Both the position numbers and the translations under genes were made by a program. The notes under the pieces were generated by a model. That model had not been told where the DNA came from. It was given only the letters and a program-made list of their open reading frames with translations, and made no database searches. Below, piece by piece: positions 31,401 through 42,646 of a stretch of 64,000 nt of DNA; position 1 is the first letter of the stretch; every line of letters begins with the position of its first letter. Origin of the DNA: Microbotryum silenes-acaulis (Eukaryota; Basidiomycota; Microbotryomycetes; Microbotryales; Microbotryaceae); assembly GCA_003665825.1 (NCBI GenBank), contig QPFY01000012.1, positions 558,001-622,000 on the forward strand, in the 5' to 3' direction.

Positions 31401-31581
31401 TGGGGAAGGGGCCGATCGACTGCCACCGGGAGCGAACTGCCGAGTCGGTTCGGTGAAGAGTGGGGTCGACGACGACCTCGTGTTTTAGCACGATCTGAGA
31501 CCGAGCACCGGCGAGCGCGTCGGTGAGGGGGGATGAGGCGAGCAGGGAGAGTGCTACTAGCGAGTGGAGCACATAATGCAT
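28489..31581 (-). CDS. Large secreted alpha/beta hydrolase (prolyl-oligopeptidase-like)
   Basis: Seven exons on the minus strand: 31581-31232, 31156-30655, 30583-29928, 29853-29781, 29723-29631, 29534-28676, 28589-28489, 877 residues. A signal peptide (MHYVLHSLVALSLLASSPLTDA) opens the protein. A beta-rich N-terminal region of about 350 residues includes GWSTLQ and RTGLYSLHLQGG. The hydrolase fold has LALHGAG (oxyanion loop), WGYDWHGPSLHD, and the nucleophile elbow VVLGHSNGGQGAWYL (GxSxG). RHG-SIDDNVPVQHSRQY probably places the catalytic Asp close to a His. The C-terminal part ends NVVLLGDSFSNSVTNKW, then a short exon. It resembles a family of large fungal secreted esterases or peptidases, and the exact substrate is unknown. 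It could trim peptides or wall esters outside the cell. It shares a 279-bp divergent promoter with IWS1. Confidence 0.72.
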
Positions 31582-31860
31582 CGCACCGCCCGTAGAGAGC
31601 GCCGAAGCACTCGGATCAAGGGTGACCGAGGGGCTGCAGTAACTTTTGGGGCGGAAAGGACTAAGGAGACCGGTTGACCGGCCTGAGCGCCGCGCCGAGC
31701 CGCCGAGAAGTGCTTCCTGAACTGCAAGCAGTCCAAGGCGTCAGCTTAAGAGTTTTGTTTCCTGGATGGCGCCGGCTTAAGAGCGTGGAGGTCAAGCCTC
31801 ACGCGCATCTCGCTCTCCTCTTGCACTCTTCTCTCACACGCCCGCACATCGCTTGTAGCC
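31582..31860. promoter_or_regulatory. Divergent promoter of the hydrolase and IWS1 genes
   Basis: 279 bp between two start codons on opposite strands. No TATA box seen; the IWS1 side is CT-rich. Confidence 0.5.
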
Positions 31861-33917
31861 ATGGACACTGACGAACCACGAGCTTCGTCATCCTCACCAC
31901 CCTTGCCGGCGGGGGAACCCATCGATGTTGATGAGCAAGACGCCGTCATGACCGCCGCCACTGGGAACGGTGCCGCTGGAGACGAACAGGGGGGAGACCA
32001 GTCTGGGGGTGACAATTACGAAGAAGGAACAGCAGACAAGAGGGATGAGCAGGAGCCAGTAGAGAAGGATGACGACGAGGAGGAGGAGGAGGAGCTGCAA
32101 CCGGAACGACCACGAAAGCTCGATCGAGACATTGCAAGTCGGAAACTGCATCCGTGTACACAGTTGTCACTAGTGTAGCTAATACTTTGACACTCGTACA
32201 GTTTGGTGACGATGATGACTCGGAACTGTCGGCGCTTTCCAGTGGTATGTGCTCGCGTCGGAGCATGAGTTCACCCTCGAGTCTGGTGCTCACGCTGGCC
32301 CATCTCTCACGTCCCCACAGACGACGACGACGACGACGACGACGACGAACCCTCCAACAAGTCCAGTAAGACGCGTCGGATACAAGACAGCGACGGCGAA
32401 GACGGCGACGGGCCCTCGCTGCCTCACCTGCCCGAAGGATCGCGCTCGCCCTTACCCGACGACGCCCAACGAGACCAAGATTCGGACCAGGACGATGATG
32501 ACGAAGACGACGGCGGAGATGAATATGAAGAACCCGACCTCAATCGCATCAAGTTCAAGAAGAAGAAGAAATCCGCCTCTACCGACGACGGCGGCGAGGA
32601 CGGCGGCGAGCTCCCAGAACTGAGGAGGGAGTGGGTCACTTTAGGAACTTTCGTAGGCAGCTGCCTCTTGCTCAAAGCTTATGATACTGTGATCGGACCC
32701 TCAGGAAAAAGAAAAAGCCCAAGAGGGACGAGCCCGAGGTACCTGAACCGATCGAGGAGGAGATTGACCCGGAGAAGGGTACGTCAGGCCGGAAGTGCAC
32801 GGCACGGGGGCCTCGACAACTGATGGAAACCCCTTGTGTTACTATACAGCCCGTAGAAAGGCGTTGGATGACCGGCTGAAGGAAATTATCAAGCCGACAA
32901 AGGCCAGGACTGGAGGCAAGAAGCGCAAGGACGCCGACGATGATGTGAGCCACCGGACCCACCCTAGTTGGGCTTCCCAATCCATGCGCCAGGCATTGAT
33001 CTTCTCCCGCCACTGTCATCCATTAGGACTTGGAAGCGTTTAACGACGAAAAGGTCGCCGAACTCCGCACAGCCATGTTGCGGGCCGCCGACGCCGATAT
33101 CACCGAGAACGAAGCCGGCCGATACGCCCCCAACAAGCTGAGAATGTTGCCTAGGGTCGTCGAGATGATGCAAAAGTCAGTGCTCTCCGATTACAATTTC
33201 TGAATGAGCGGCTGACCGATGCTCTACTCTGTTCAGGACCTCGCTCGGAGAATCCATTGTCGAGAACGGGGTGCTCGAATCGGTCAGACGCTGGCTCGAA
33301 CCCCTGCCAGACAAGTCGTTGCCAGCGATCAACATCCAACGCGCCATGTTTGAAAGTCTCCGAACAGTGAGTTACTAAAGCCTGCGAACGATCCGCATTG
33401 ACGCTTGATTGACCGGACGACACTCCCTGCGCACTTTCCCCAGCTCCCGATCGAGACCTCGGCGCTCAAATCGTCCGGTCTAGGCAAGATCGTCTACTTC
33501 TACACCAAATGCAAGCGCGTCGAACCGACGATCGGGCGCATGGCGAACCAACTCGTTTCGGACTGGATGCGACCCATCATCCGACGCTCCAAAGCCTTCG
33601 TCGATAAAGATCCTTACGCCGAACCTCTGACGAACCCCAATGCCAACCACTCGAACCGACGAATCCGAGTACCTGCTGGTGTGGTAGGCACGACGAACAA
33701 AGCGGCGGATGATGATGCGGGATTGGCGAGGAGGCACGCGAGGATCCCCGAGAGTTTCTCGGCGAGCTTCTCTGTGGCTCCTCCGACGAGCGCGAGGGAT
33801 CGACACGGTGCGGGTGGGGGTCTGCAATCGGGGCATTCGGTTACAGCTGTGTCGACCAAGATGAAGGGGTACAAGAAGAAATTGGTGGCCGGGCAACAGG
33901 CTTCGAGGAGGGTGTAA
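31861..33917 (+). CDS. IWS1: Transcription elongation factor IWS1/SPN1
   Basis: Eight exons (31861-32133, 32202-32244, 32321-32630, 32705-32778, 32850-32944, 33027-33175, 33237-33366, 33444-33917) give 515 residues. The N-terminal half is very acidic, with a nine-Asp run coded by a GAC microsatellite across the exon 2/3 boundary. The C-terminal half is the TFIIS N-terminal-like (LW) domain that defines Spn1/Iws1: [44 protein letters not shown], then LPIETSALKSSGLGKIVYFYTKCKR, then ANQLVSDWMRPIIRRS. Iws1 binds Spt6 and RNA polymerase II during elongation, in the nucleus. The first intron seems to begin GCAAGT (32134), a GC-AG intron. The tail after the domain is basic and ends in RRV. Confidence 0.93.
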
Positions 33918-34067
33918 CCTGCGGGAGGACCGTTCGCGCTCCTGCAATGTACAACGGTTGTTTCGTCGTACACATCCGTTCGTAAGGAACGAGGATCGAT
34001 GAGCTAAAGATAAATACACAGACAAAAAGTAAATCTAAGACGGAGTACAATTTAAAATTGGAAAGTT

Positions 34068-35555
34068 CTACAACTTGGCCTGTGCCTTGCCCTGCAAAGG
34101 GATCCCGACGATCTTCTCCAACTCGCGAACAGCTTCGATCGATCGACTGGGGTGCACACCTGTGGAGGAGACATGGGGTCAGAAATGTAGAACGAATAAG
34201 CGCACGCCACATATATTTCGATGTACGGATGGTCTGGATCCCCATCTTTTTTGCCGCGACGAGATTCCTGTTCCAGTCCAGGATTCTAAACAGGTCAGCT
34301 CTGGAAGGGCTTTCACGGTTCACCAAGGGTCTACCCGTACGTACCGCCCGATATCATCCAAGAAGACTGCCTCTTCTGCTTTGACGCCCAATCGATCCAG
34401 AGCGATCTGGTAGAACTTGGGATCCGGTTTCCTGAATCACCGAAGCGCCCGTGAAAGGATTCAATGAGCAGGGGTTTCCTCTTCTGCACGAATGGTGAGA
34501 AATACCGACCTAGACCCTTCCACAGCACTCTCCACAAAGACGTCGAACTGTCTCTTAAGCAAGCTACTCGAGCTCCCCTTCTTACTCGGATTCACAGCGG
34601 CGTCAAGGATCGATTGTCTCAGTTCGTCGTGCGTCAGGTGGCGGTCGTGAGGGAGAGTATCGATTTTGGAAGGGGTCGGCGCTTCGCCGGGTACGGCGAA
34701 GTTGTTCGTCAAGGCGGCGAGTTTGAATTTCCTCGAGGCTTCAGGGAAGCACGGGAAGAGGGTTAGTGATGGCCTTCTAGCTTTGGGAAGGCGCGATACG
34801 TAGGCGTAGGCGCAAAGTCGGCTCTCCGTATGGCAGACGACTGACCTCGGAGAGCGTTGATCGCGTCGAGCATGATCGGATCCGGTTCGAGCGCGGGTCC
34901 CATCATCAATGACCACAACTGGTGGGCATTAAGATCCACCCTGTAAGTATTCCGTATTCGATCAAAAGTGCAATATAGGAGTAGCTTGCATCGTTATCCG
35001 CGCGCCGACTCACCTGACTGCCATCAATGTTCAACTTGGTCGGCAACTCGGGCACGTCTTGAAGCCGGAGGTCGGGTGCGGGATCGAGCGAGCAAACACA
35101 ACCGCGGAGAAACGACACGCAGTCGAAGAATGAAAGCAACCACCGCGAATCAGCTCCCCATCTCCCCCTCTAGGACCTTCCCCGAATACAACTGACCGAA
35201 ATTCATCTTCCGACAATACAACTTATAAGCCTTATTCCCCGTCTCGACGTTACTCATCTCCTCCCCGAACCGTTTCTCGAATTCCGGTAAGGCCAACTCC
35301 CCCCTCTCCAAGCGCTGGAAAGCACCTTCTTCCCCTAGATAGGTGATGTGTGCGTTGATGTAGTGGTGAGGAAGGTCGAAGAGCTTTTCGGCCTCCCCTA
35401 CGCCTACGATCGGGGATCCGAGGACGACACCGCCGCTAGGGAAAGATAGAGGAGCGTGTGGGGCGGCGGTCAGTTTGGGAATGGGTTGGAGTGGAAGAGG
35501 GCGAAAGGGGAAAGAGGCTGCTTACATGTCAAAGATGACAGCTTTGATGGTCATG
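34068..35555 (-). CDS. HAD-superfamily hydrolase (subfamily IA)
   Basis: Eight exons on the minus strand (35555-35527, 35435-35197, 35057-35014, 34918-34846, 34738-34510, 34431-34345, 34285-34227, 34159-34068) give 283 residues. HAD motif I is split by the first intron (VIFD-IGGVVLG). Motif II is LAALTNNF. Motif III is the Lys of VEGSRKPDPKFY, and motif IV is AVFLDDIG-RNLVAAKKMGI. A helical cap lies between motifs I and II (YLGEEGAFQRLERGELALPEFEKRF). The first acidic motif reads DIG rather than DxD, as in the ACAD10/epoxide-hydrolase-N-terminal branch of HAD proteins. The substrate is unknown: a small phosphorylated metabolite or haloacid is possible. It is cytosolic, with no signal peptide, and ends 150 bp from IWS1, convergent with it. 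Confidence 0.82.
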
Positions 35556-35812
35556 TTGGGGTAGGTGGGTGCAGAGTAGAGGAGAGAAGGGTATAGCGGA
35601 ACAAGAGAGAGAGAGAAACTCCACTTGTCGAGCTCCGGCGCGGGCTATCCGGTGCTTGTAGCTGCTCTCGGAAATGAACGAGGCTCGGGGACTTTTTCCT
35701 CGGCCCGAAGCTAATCGAGGAATAAGCGAACTAAAGCATGATCTTGGTGCCATAGACTCCTTCCATGCAATGCAAAAATAATGATACACAGAGTACACAT
35801 CTATTCCACGCC

Positions 35813-37228
35813 TCACTCATCCATCCCCTCCTCTTCACTATCCTCCTCCCCTGCCGCCCTCCTCTCCTCCATCACAGGCCTCAACCACAAACCCGCGACC
35901 GCACTCCTAATGCACTTTTCCCACACCTGCTCCGCCACAAAACCCGCGACGTCATTCGACCTCTTCTCTCGCCCCAACCCCAGATCCTCCGCATAGCCAC
36001 CCTTGACGAGATGCCGTCCTTTGATCTCGTACAAATCGGAATAGGAATCCCAATTCGCCAGATCGGAGAGCACATCGTGAGGGTCGAGCGAAGGGTCTTC
36101 AAGGATCGGGTCGGTCGATTTGAGTCCGTTGAGGGACCGGAGGGAGGATTGCAGGATCGGACCGGCGTCGAGGCGCGCTGTGGAGCGCTTGAGCGCCGAG
36201 GATCGTACGGCGCGTACGACTTGTTCGGCATCTTTTTCCGATGAGGTCTGGGGCATATGAACAACGTGAAACGGTCAGGAGGACGTTTCAAATCGCCCAC
36301 CGCCCTTATGCCACAACTCACCAAAGCCAACAAGACCTTTTTGCGATCACGTTCTTTCATCTCCCTCTCCTCCAAATCCATCCTCTCGTACCCTCGTTTA
36401 ATCTCCTCCTTCTCCATCCTCTGCTCCATCTCCCTCTTCTTGATCTCCTCCTTCTCCGCCTGCCCTCGTTCCAAGTTGACCTGGATCGATTCCTGGTTCT
36501 CGGCGCGGTACCGCCCCAACAACTGTTCGACTTTTTCCACGTCCTTCTCGTTCAAGAGGTCAAAAGTGAGGTCCTCGACTTCTTGCAAGTAGGCGTTGTA
36601 CGCGTTGACGTCTTGAAAGTCGTCTTCCCTCTTGTTGTAGCTGGGTACAGGTTCGGGTGCACCTCGATGGATCAGCGCATTGGCTTTCATCACAAGCTAG
36701 CGCTAGAACCACTCTCTGCGCTCCCTGCCGCACTGACATTTTAGCCATCCTCGTGCGAATGGTAATCTCCCTCTGGACGTGCAAGTTCTCGTACACCTGT
36801 TTCTGAAAATGCGCTTTCCTAATCGTGACCCCACAGATCGGACACGGTTCCGGTCCCAAGGTGAAGATTCGATCGATGCACGATTCGCACCTGGTTCATG
36901 AAAAAGGGACCCCATAGTCAGCTGGTGATCAATCCGACGATTCTAGCTGAGGGTGGAGTGATACGCACATGCGATGATAACAACTACTGACCAACAACCT
37001 CAGGCGAGGGTTGAGGAACCGATCGGTCTTGCACACGGGGCAGACGTCCTTTTCGTGGCGGTACTCGGGGAGGTTGAGGTCGTCTTCGGCGAGCGTCTCG
37101 AAAGCGGTTGATGCGTTGGGGCGCGAAACTCGGGAGGTGGAGTTGCTGGAGGATGGGTTGGTGTTGTTCGTGTTGGTGGTGGAGGGGGGTTTGGGTTTGC
37201 CCATGAAGAAGCGTGGGGTGGACGACAT
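35813..37228 (-). CDS. TFB3: TFIIH/CAK assembly subunit TFB3 (MAT1)
   Basis: Four exons on the minus strand (37228-36969, 36890-36738, 36640-36322, 36247-35813) give 388 residues. A C3HC4 RING finger at about 65-115 reads CPVCKTDRF...LRLLVSSCYHRMCESCIDRIF...CPICGVTIRK and is joined across intron 1. The family motif IYNKREDDFQDVNAYNAYLQEVEDLTFDLL follows after intron 2. A long coiled coil comes next (LERGQAEKEEIKKREMEQRMEKEE). MAT1/Tfb3 bridges the Cdk7-cyclin H kinase to core TFIIH and stimulates the kinase, in transcription start and DNA repair. Length and domain order are as in other fungi. Confidence 0.94.
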
Positions 37229-37887
37229 GGTTGAGATCGGAGGGTGAGAGGCAAGTGGGGGTGTACGGACGACGTGGTCGAGTGCTAGTGCTGGTGACCA
37301 CTGCCCAAAGCACCGATGATCGCGCCAAGGTGTTGGAGGACGAGACTGGTGGTCGCTGAAGATCCGAGTCGGCTGTAGTACAATGCGGTTGCACTGGGAA
37401 AGCGACGCGATCAGGCAGAGAGCGAGAGTGAGACGCCGTGGAGGAGCGCGTCGTTGAGGCTATGTCGCGCTGCGAGGTGCCATGGAGGAGCAGCACCAGG
37501 TACCTAGCTAACACAGATCCGCCAGGCCCAGGTAGTGTGGATGATCGGGGGGGGGGGGGCTCGTGGGAGAGGAGGAGAGAAGGGAGAAGCTGACTCGTGT
37601 GCTGCTTGATCGCGCTTAGGAGTAATGCCGGACTGGGAACTGATATGATAAGCGGGATTAGTAATCACCAATCGGGCGCGAACTGGGACCGTCCGCGAAG
37701 CTGCGAGCTCGAGTCCGGTTCAGCTCCCAACCGCCACCACCACCACCACCGCCATCTGCGACACCTTCCACAACGACTACAATTGAAGCAGCCCACATCA
37801 AGTGGTATTGGCACCCCGAGTACAAGACGAAGCTACCCACCCACACCTTCTGGAAGCCGACTTGGTCGTCCTCACCTCTCGAGAGCC
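37229..37887. promoter_or_regulatory. Divergent promoter of TFB3 and IMG2
   Basis: 659 bp. Contains a 13-G run at about 37547-37559 and a CCACCACCAC-type stretch near 37735. No gene recognised. Confidence 0.45.
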
Positions 37888-38463
37888 ATGTCGTTCCTAC
37901 ACCGCTACTCTAGGACCTCGTCCCTGCCACGAACGGTGATGGCCGGTCGAACACTCCCCTCCACACCTGCATACTCGTACGCATACTCAACCGTCGTCGC
38001 CCCGGCCTCGACACCCGTCTCCTCCCCTCTACCGATCCAGTCCGAGCCGACCGCATCCACCTCCACCCTCGAAACCGAGACCACCACCACACCACCAACA
38101 CCGAAGAAGAGTTCGGCACCGACCGGGAACGAACCGGAGCCAAAGCTGCTGTCCTACTTTGTACGGAGGACCGCGGGCGGCGAGTTGCCCGTCTACGTCG
38201 ACGTCCTCCACGGCGGGTCCAAGCGGCTGACGCTCATTCGCAAAGTCGACGGCAATCTCGAGGTAGGTCCATGTTGCAAATTGCAGGCGGTGTCACGCCG
38301 AGTCAACGACTAATCAGAGATATCATTTCAGGCTCTGAGGCAAGATTTGTCGCGATACCTGGTCGGAGTCCCCAACTACATCAAACCGCACGCGAGGCAA
38401 GTCGTCGTCAAGGGGGATTATGTCCGGCAGACCAAGGAATGGCTTGCCGCGATGGGTTTCTAG
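37888..38463 (+). CDS. IMG2: Mitochondrial large ribosomal subunit protein mL49
   Basis: Two exons, 37888-38262 and 38332-38463, give 168 residues. The N terminus is basic and Ser/Thr-rich without acidic residues (MSFLHRYSRTSSLPRTVMAGR), a mitochondrial targeting peptide. After a low-complexity linker comes the mL49/Img2 domain: YFVRRTAGGELPVYVDV, then TLIRKVDGNLE joined by the splice to ALRQDLSRYLV, then KGDYVRQTKEWLAAMGF at the very C terminus. Img2 belongs to the mitochondrial ribosome and is needed to keep mitochondrial DNA intact in yeast. Confidence 0.92.
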
Positions 38464-38977
38464 AGGTGGGGCGTTCCCAATCTGCAATTGAGATCATTTC
38501 CGATTCTTGTGGACGAGGTGCGAGCTCCGTGCGACCCGGTCTCGGCTTTTTCAGTCACCCGGTGTCTTTGACTTGTGCAAAATCACCGAGCGCACAGGCC
38601 CTCTAGTCAAGAGCGGCGGCGCCAATCGAAGTCGGAGCAAGTCTGCTTTCGCTTGGCCTCCGCTTTGTTACCCTTGACCATCATTCCTCTCCTCGATTGC
38701 GTTCTTGCTCCCACTCTCACCATCGAACTGATCCGGGCTTGTTTCCGACCGACCCGCTCCGCTCCCATCCGAGCTCTGCGGCGCTTGCGGCGCTTCTCCT
38801 ATCCGGAACTGTTGTGTGCGCGCGTGACACGGCTCCGCTGGGCGCCCCTCCCTCCCTCTCTCTCTCCTTTACGACCAAAAGCGTTTCGCAATCTTGGCTT
38901 GCGTCTCACCATCTTGCCCCACCAACCCTCCCACTCCGTCCTATCTACACCCATACATCTGTTCACCACCTCGTTGA
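38464..38977. other. Intergenic upstream of EPL1
   Basis: 514 bp, rich in CT runs (CTCCCTCCCTCTCTCTC near 38850). Probably the promoter and 5'UTR of EPL1. Confidence 0.5.
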
Positions 38978-41900
38978 ATGCATGTACCCAACACTTCATC
39001 TGTATCAGCATCAGCAGCAAACGCGCTCAGCAGTGCTCCCCCTATCCAACCACCGTCGGCGGCATCAGTCGCGGCCTCGGCGTCATCGTCAAGTGGTGCC
39101 ACCAGCACCGTGCTCCGCCACCATGCGCTTTCCCAGTCGCAGACCACCCCCTCCGATCCCGTACTTAGCTCCGTTTCAAATATATCGATGACGGCGCTTC
39201 CCGCAATAGCACCGGCTTCGACGACTCGAGCAAGGAGGTTCAAGACGCGCAACAAGATGCCTGTGCTGATCGGCGTGCAGGCGGACACGATTCTCACCGA
39301 GGAAGCTCAGCTCGATACAATGCACAGGCTGGGGTTGGGAGTCACCACTAGTCAAGGGGCTCTTTCACCTCAGCCCATGATGGTGAATTCACAAGCACGG
39401 GAAAATAGTCCGATGGACCCGCTTCGGGATTGGTCCCTGGGTTCGCAGGATCCTCATCCGAGTCGTGTCGTGGTCGGCGAGGATGAACGCGCGACGAGAG
39501 GGGTCGACGTCACAGAGGAACAAGAATTGCATCTCCAACTCGTACTACGTCAGTTCTCATCCGCTTCATTCTCTTCGACGACTTCGACCGAGATCATTCC
39601 CACTTCGTCCGAAGCGGCTGCGTCTGCCGATGCGCCGGAACAGCTTTCGTCGATCCCGACTCCGAGCGCAGCCGGTCGAGTCGACGACGAAACCTACCAC
39701 AAACTCTACCGCTCTTCCCCACCGTGGTCCCACCCTCACACCTACCTTTGTTTTTCCGACACGGTGCAAGATACGCTCCTGCACCAAATCGACTACACCA
39801 TGGACGAGCAAGACGAAGATTGGCTCATCGCGTACAACCAAGACGTCGCGAGGATCGCCAAAGGTCAACCTCCCGCGGAGACGGGATGGTTGAACGTAAT
39901 GAGGAGGTCTATGGTGGGGTGTGAGGTGGACAAGTGGTATTTGACCGAGGATGAGTTTGAGTTGATCATGGATGTGTTTGAGAAGGAGACCGACTCGAGG
40001 GGCCTGCAGAGCGCTAAAGTGAGTGAAAAGGTGGAAACGGGAGCTAGAGTGCTCCACTGCGTCCACTCACTGAATACGTTTCGGTTTTTGGCTTGCGCCT
40101 AGGAATCGTTCATCCTCCCGAGCTTTGCAGGCTTGGCTCCGATGTTCAAAGACCCGCCCAAGACGAGTCCGAATCGAAGCGTGCAGAGCAAGCTGGGTCC
40201 TAAAGCCGAGATCATTTATCCCCATTGGCGAGCGAGGAGGGTGGCGAGGAGGTTTCAGCCGATTATTCCAATACTTCAGGTGGGGGTACCTGATCGGTCC
40301 CTTTTCATCACTTTAGTAAACTGAAGCATCTTGTGTCTTGGAACCACAGCAAACCGAAGGCCAAGGTGACTCGGCCTACGTTTGTTTTCGCCAACGCGAC
40401 GACTCGAAACGGATGCGCAAAACTCGCTCCTCGGACCACCGTTCCGTCGATCGTCTCCTCCACATCCGCGATGACCTCTATGCGGCATTACATCTGTTCA
40501 AGATGGTGCACAAGAGGGAGGTGTTGAAGTGGCATGAGATGAGGATCGGAAGGGAGGTGTTTGAGAAACAGGTGGAGATGAGAGGTTTGAAGAGGAGGCT
40601 TGGGGAATGTGGGGGGGATGAGGAGTTGTTATTTAGAAGACGTCCCCCACCGGTCAAGGAGGCGGTGGGGGCGAAGGGAGTAGATGGGTAAGTCTTCGGA
40701 CAGGGAAAACCTTTTTCTGATGACCATCCAAGTTCACCAAAACCCTTGCACCTATTCTTTCAAGTAGCCCCTCGAACGACCTCGTCACCTTCGTCGCTGC
40801 TTCGGCGGCACTTCAACGCGCAGGGGTTACCCGCGACTCGCTCCAGAAGCGACGTGAGCGCATCCTCACGATCGAGACGCGGATGCAAGACGATCTCAAA
40901 GACAAGAAGCGGGAAAAGAGGGAGTGGACAGACGTATTGGACGATCCCGTGGAGGACTCGCATCGAATGGGTGTGGGCGGAACGGTGTCAGGGGCTGATT
41001 TCTGGCGCGTTGTCGAGGTCGTCTCGAGTAGGGATCAAGACGGGAGGAGAAGGGATGTCGTCGGCTTGGTACCGTTACCTCTCAAGGGAGTCAATGCGAC
41101 CAAGGCGGCATGCTTTAGGAGACGGATCGGGAGGGGTGGCAGGTTGATGCTCGATAGACTGCGGGTGCGAGGGGAACGACCGACCAGGTTCGATCAGCTA
41201 TCCACGGCTTCACTGGGGAGTGACGACAACGGTTCCAGATCCGAGGATTCTATCGATATCGATCTTTGGGCGCGCCAGATTGAGAGAATGAGGTACGACG
41301 ACGACGAGACGAGCGATCTATCCCTCCCTGAGGAAGCCTCACCCCTCGACGACTTTCGCCTCGACTGGACCGTTCGACGATCAGGGCTGCTCAATTTCGA
41401 CGACATCGACAACATGATCATCGATGATGGGTATCTTACCCGGGCATTCGAATACGCCGCGACCCAAACGGAGAGGATGGATGTAGCGCCTGAGACAGTT
41501 GGTCCGCTCCCTCGTCAGGTGCTGCATATCGTCCCTGTCGACCATAATCGGACGCCGTCAGGGCCTTACGAGCAATCGGTGTTTAGCTCGGATGTAGGTG
41601 GACGTGCATCGGTGATGTCTACACCCATGACTCGAACGTCGTCGTACGACTCTACAAAACCTTCCACAGTTCGAATGGGGTCACAGAGGCCTATGACGCC
41701 TTCGGGGTATTCGAGTCGGTCGAGCCTTCACTCACGCATGCCGACGGGTGACTTGGAGGCGGGACTGCTGCCACTGCCGTTCTCGCAAGGTGCCGAGAGC
41801 TATGGGTCGAATTCGAGGGCTTCGGGGGTATACGGGTACTCTGAGATAAATGATAGTGCGTGGCTCTTGCCTTGACTGTATGAGTCCTGTTCTGCGCTAC

Positions 41901-42646
41901 TGACCGTCACATCAAAAATATACTGCCCAGTGCTTCATGCCCCCAACATGCAGCGACATGCAGCCCCTCTCGCCGTCGCGAACGGGGGTCAAGCCCCATC
42001 GACGCAGCTTCCGCCCCCATATTCGAACAAGTCGTCGCTATATTCAGCCCACTTCTCACATAATCGACCTCGCGAGGCAAGGAGCGCATCGATTGGGTCA
42101 GCTCACGCCTCAGAGGCGCTCGGCTCTCCCTATGCAAGCCACGTGAATAGCAACAGTCTCGGCGGGTACCCGCAAGACCCTTACGCCTCACCGAACGGCT
42201 CCGATGGCGCACCCACTCATTCAAACATGACCCACCGTACGCCTGCCCCAATGGACCAAGATCGTTCCCCACTCGTACCACTAGGTCTAGGTCCGCGACG
42301 TTTAAGCGCGCCGCTCCGAGCTTCATCAGCCATGTCCCTTTCGAAATATACAACGCTCAGTTCGCCTACGACCACAAGTTCAACGCTCCATCAACCCCTT
42401 CGACCTCATTCGGCCAGTCATTACCCGGCGCCAGCTTCATCGTCCATCTCACCTGGTTCGCCGATGGAGGGTACGCAGAGCCCACGATGTACTACGCTTC
42501 ATGAGTCGTTTAAAGCAAGCTCGGGTCCGGAAAATGCTACTTCAATCCGCTCGGTGACGACGGGTTGGCCGACGACGACGGCAGGGATGACGATGCACAA
42601 GACCAAGCAAGGAGCCAAGGATGATGCAATGATTCGATGGGCTTGA
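38978..42646 (+). CDS. EPL1: Enhancer of polycomb-like protein EPL1 (NuA4 subunit)
   Basis: Five exons (38978-40018, 40103-40279, 40350-40687, 40765-41855, 41931-42646) give 1,120 residues. The EPcA region begins RARRFKTRNKMPVL. Family blocks follow: IDYTMDEQDEDWL, EDEFELIMDVFEKET, IYPHWRARRVARRFQPIIPILQ and SAYVCFRQRDDSKRMRKTRSSDHRSVDRLLHIRDDLYAALHLFKMVHKRE. EPL1 anchors the Esa1-Yng2 catalytic core of the NuA4 histone H4/H2A acetyltransferase to nucleosomes. The C-terminal third is Ser/Pro-rich and not conserved. The start is uncertain: ATG 38978 gives a long Ser/Ala-rich leader, and ATG 39188 is closer to the conserved basic motif. Confidence 0.9.
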
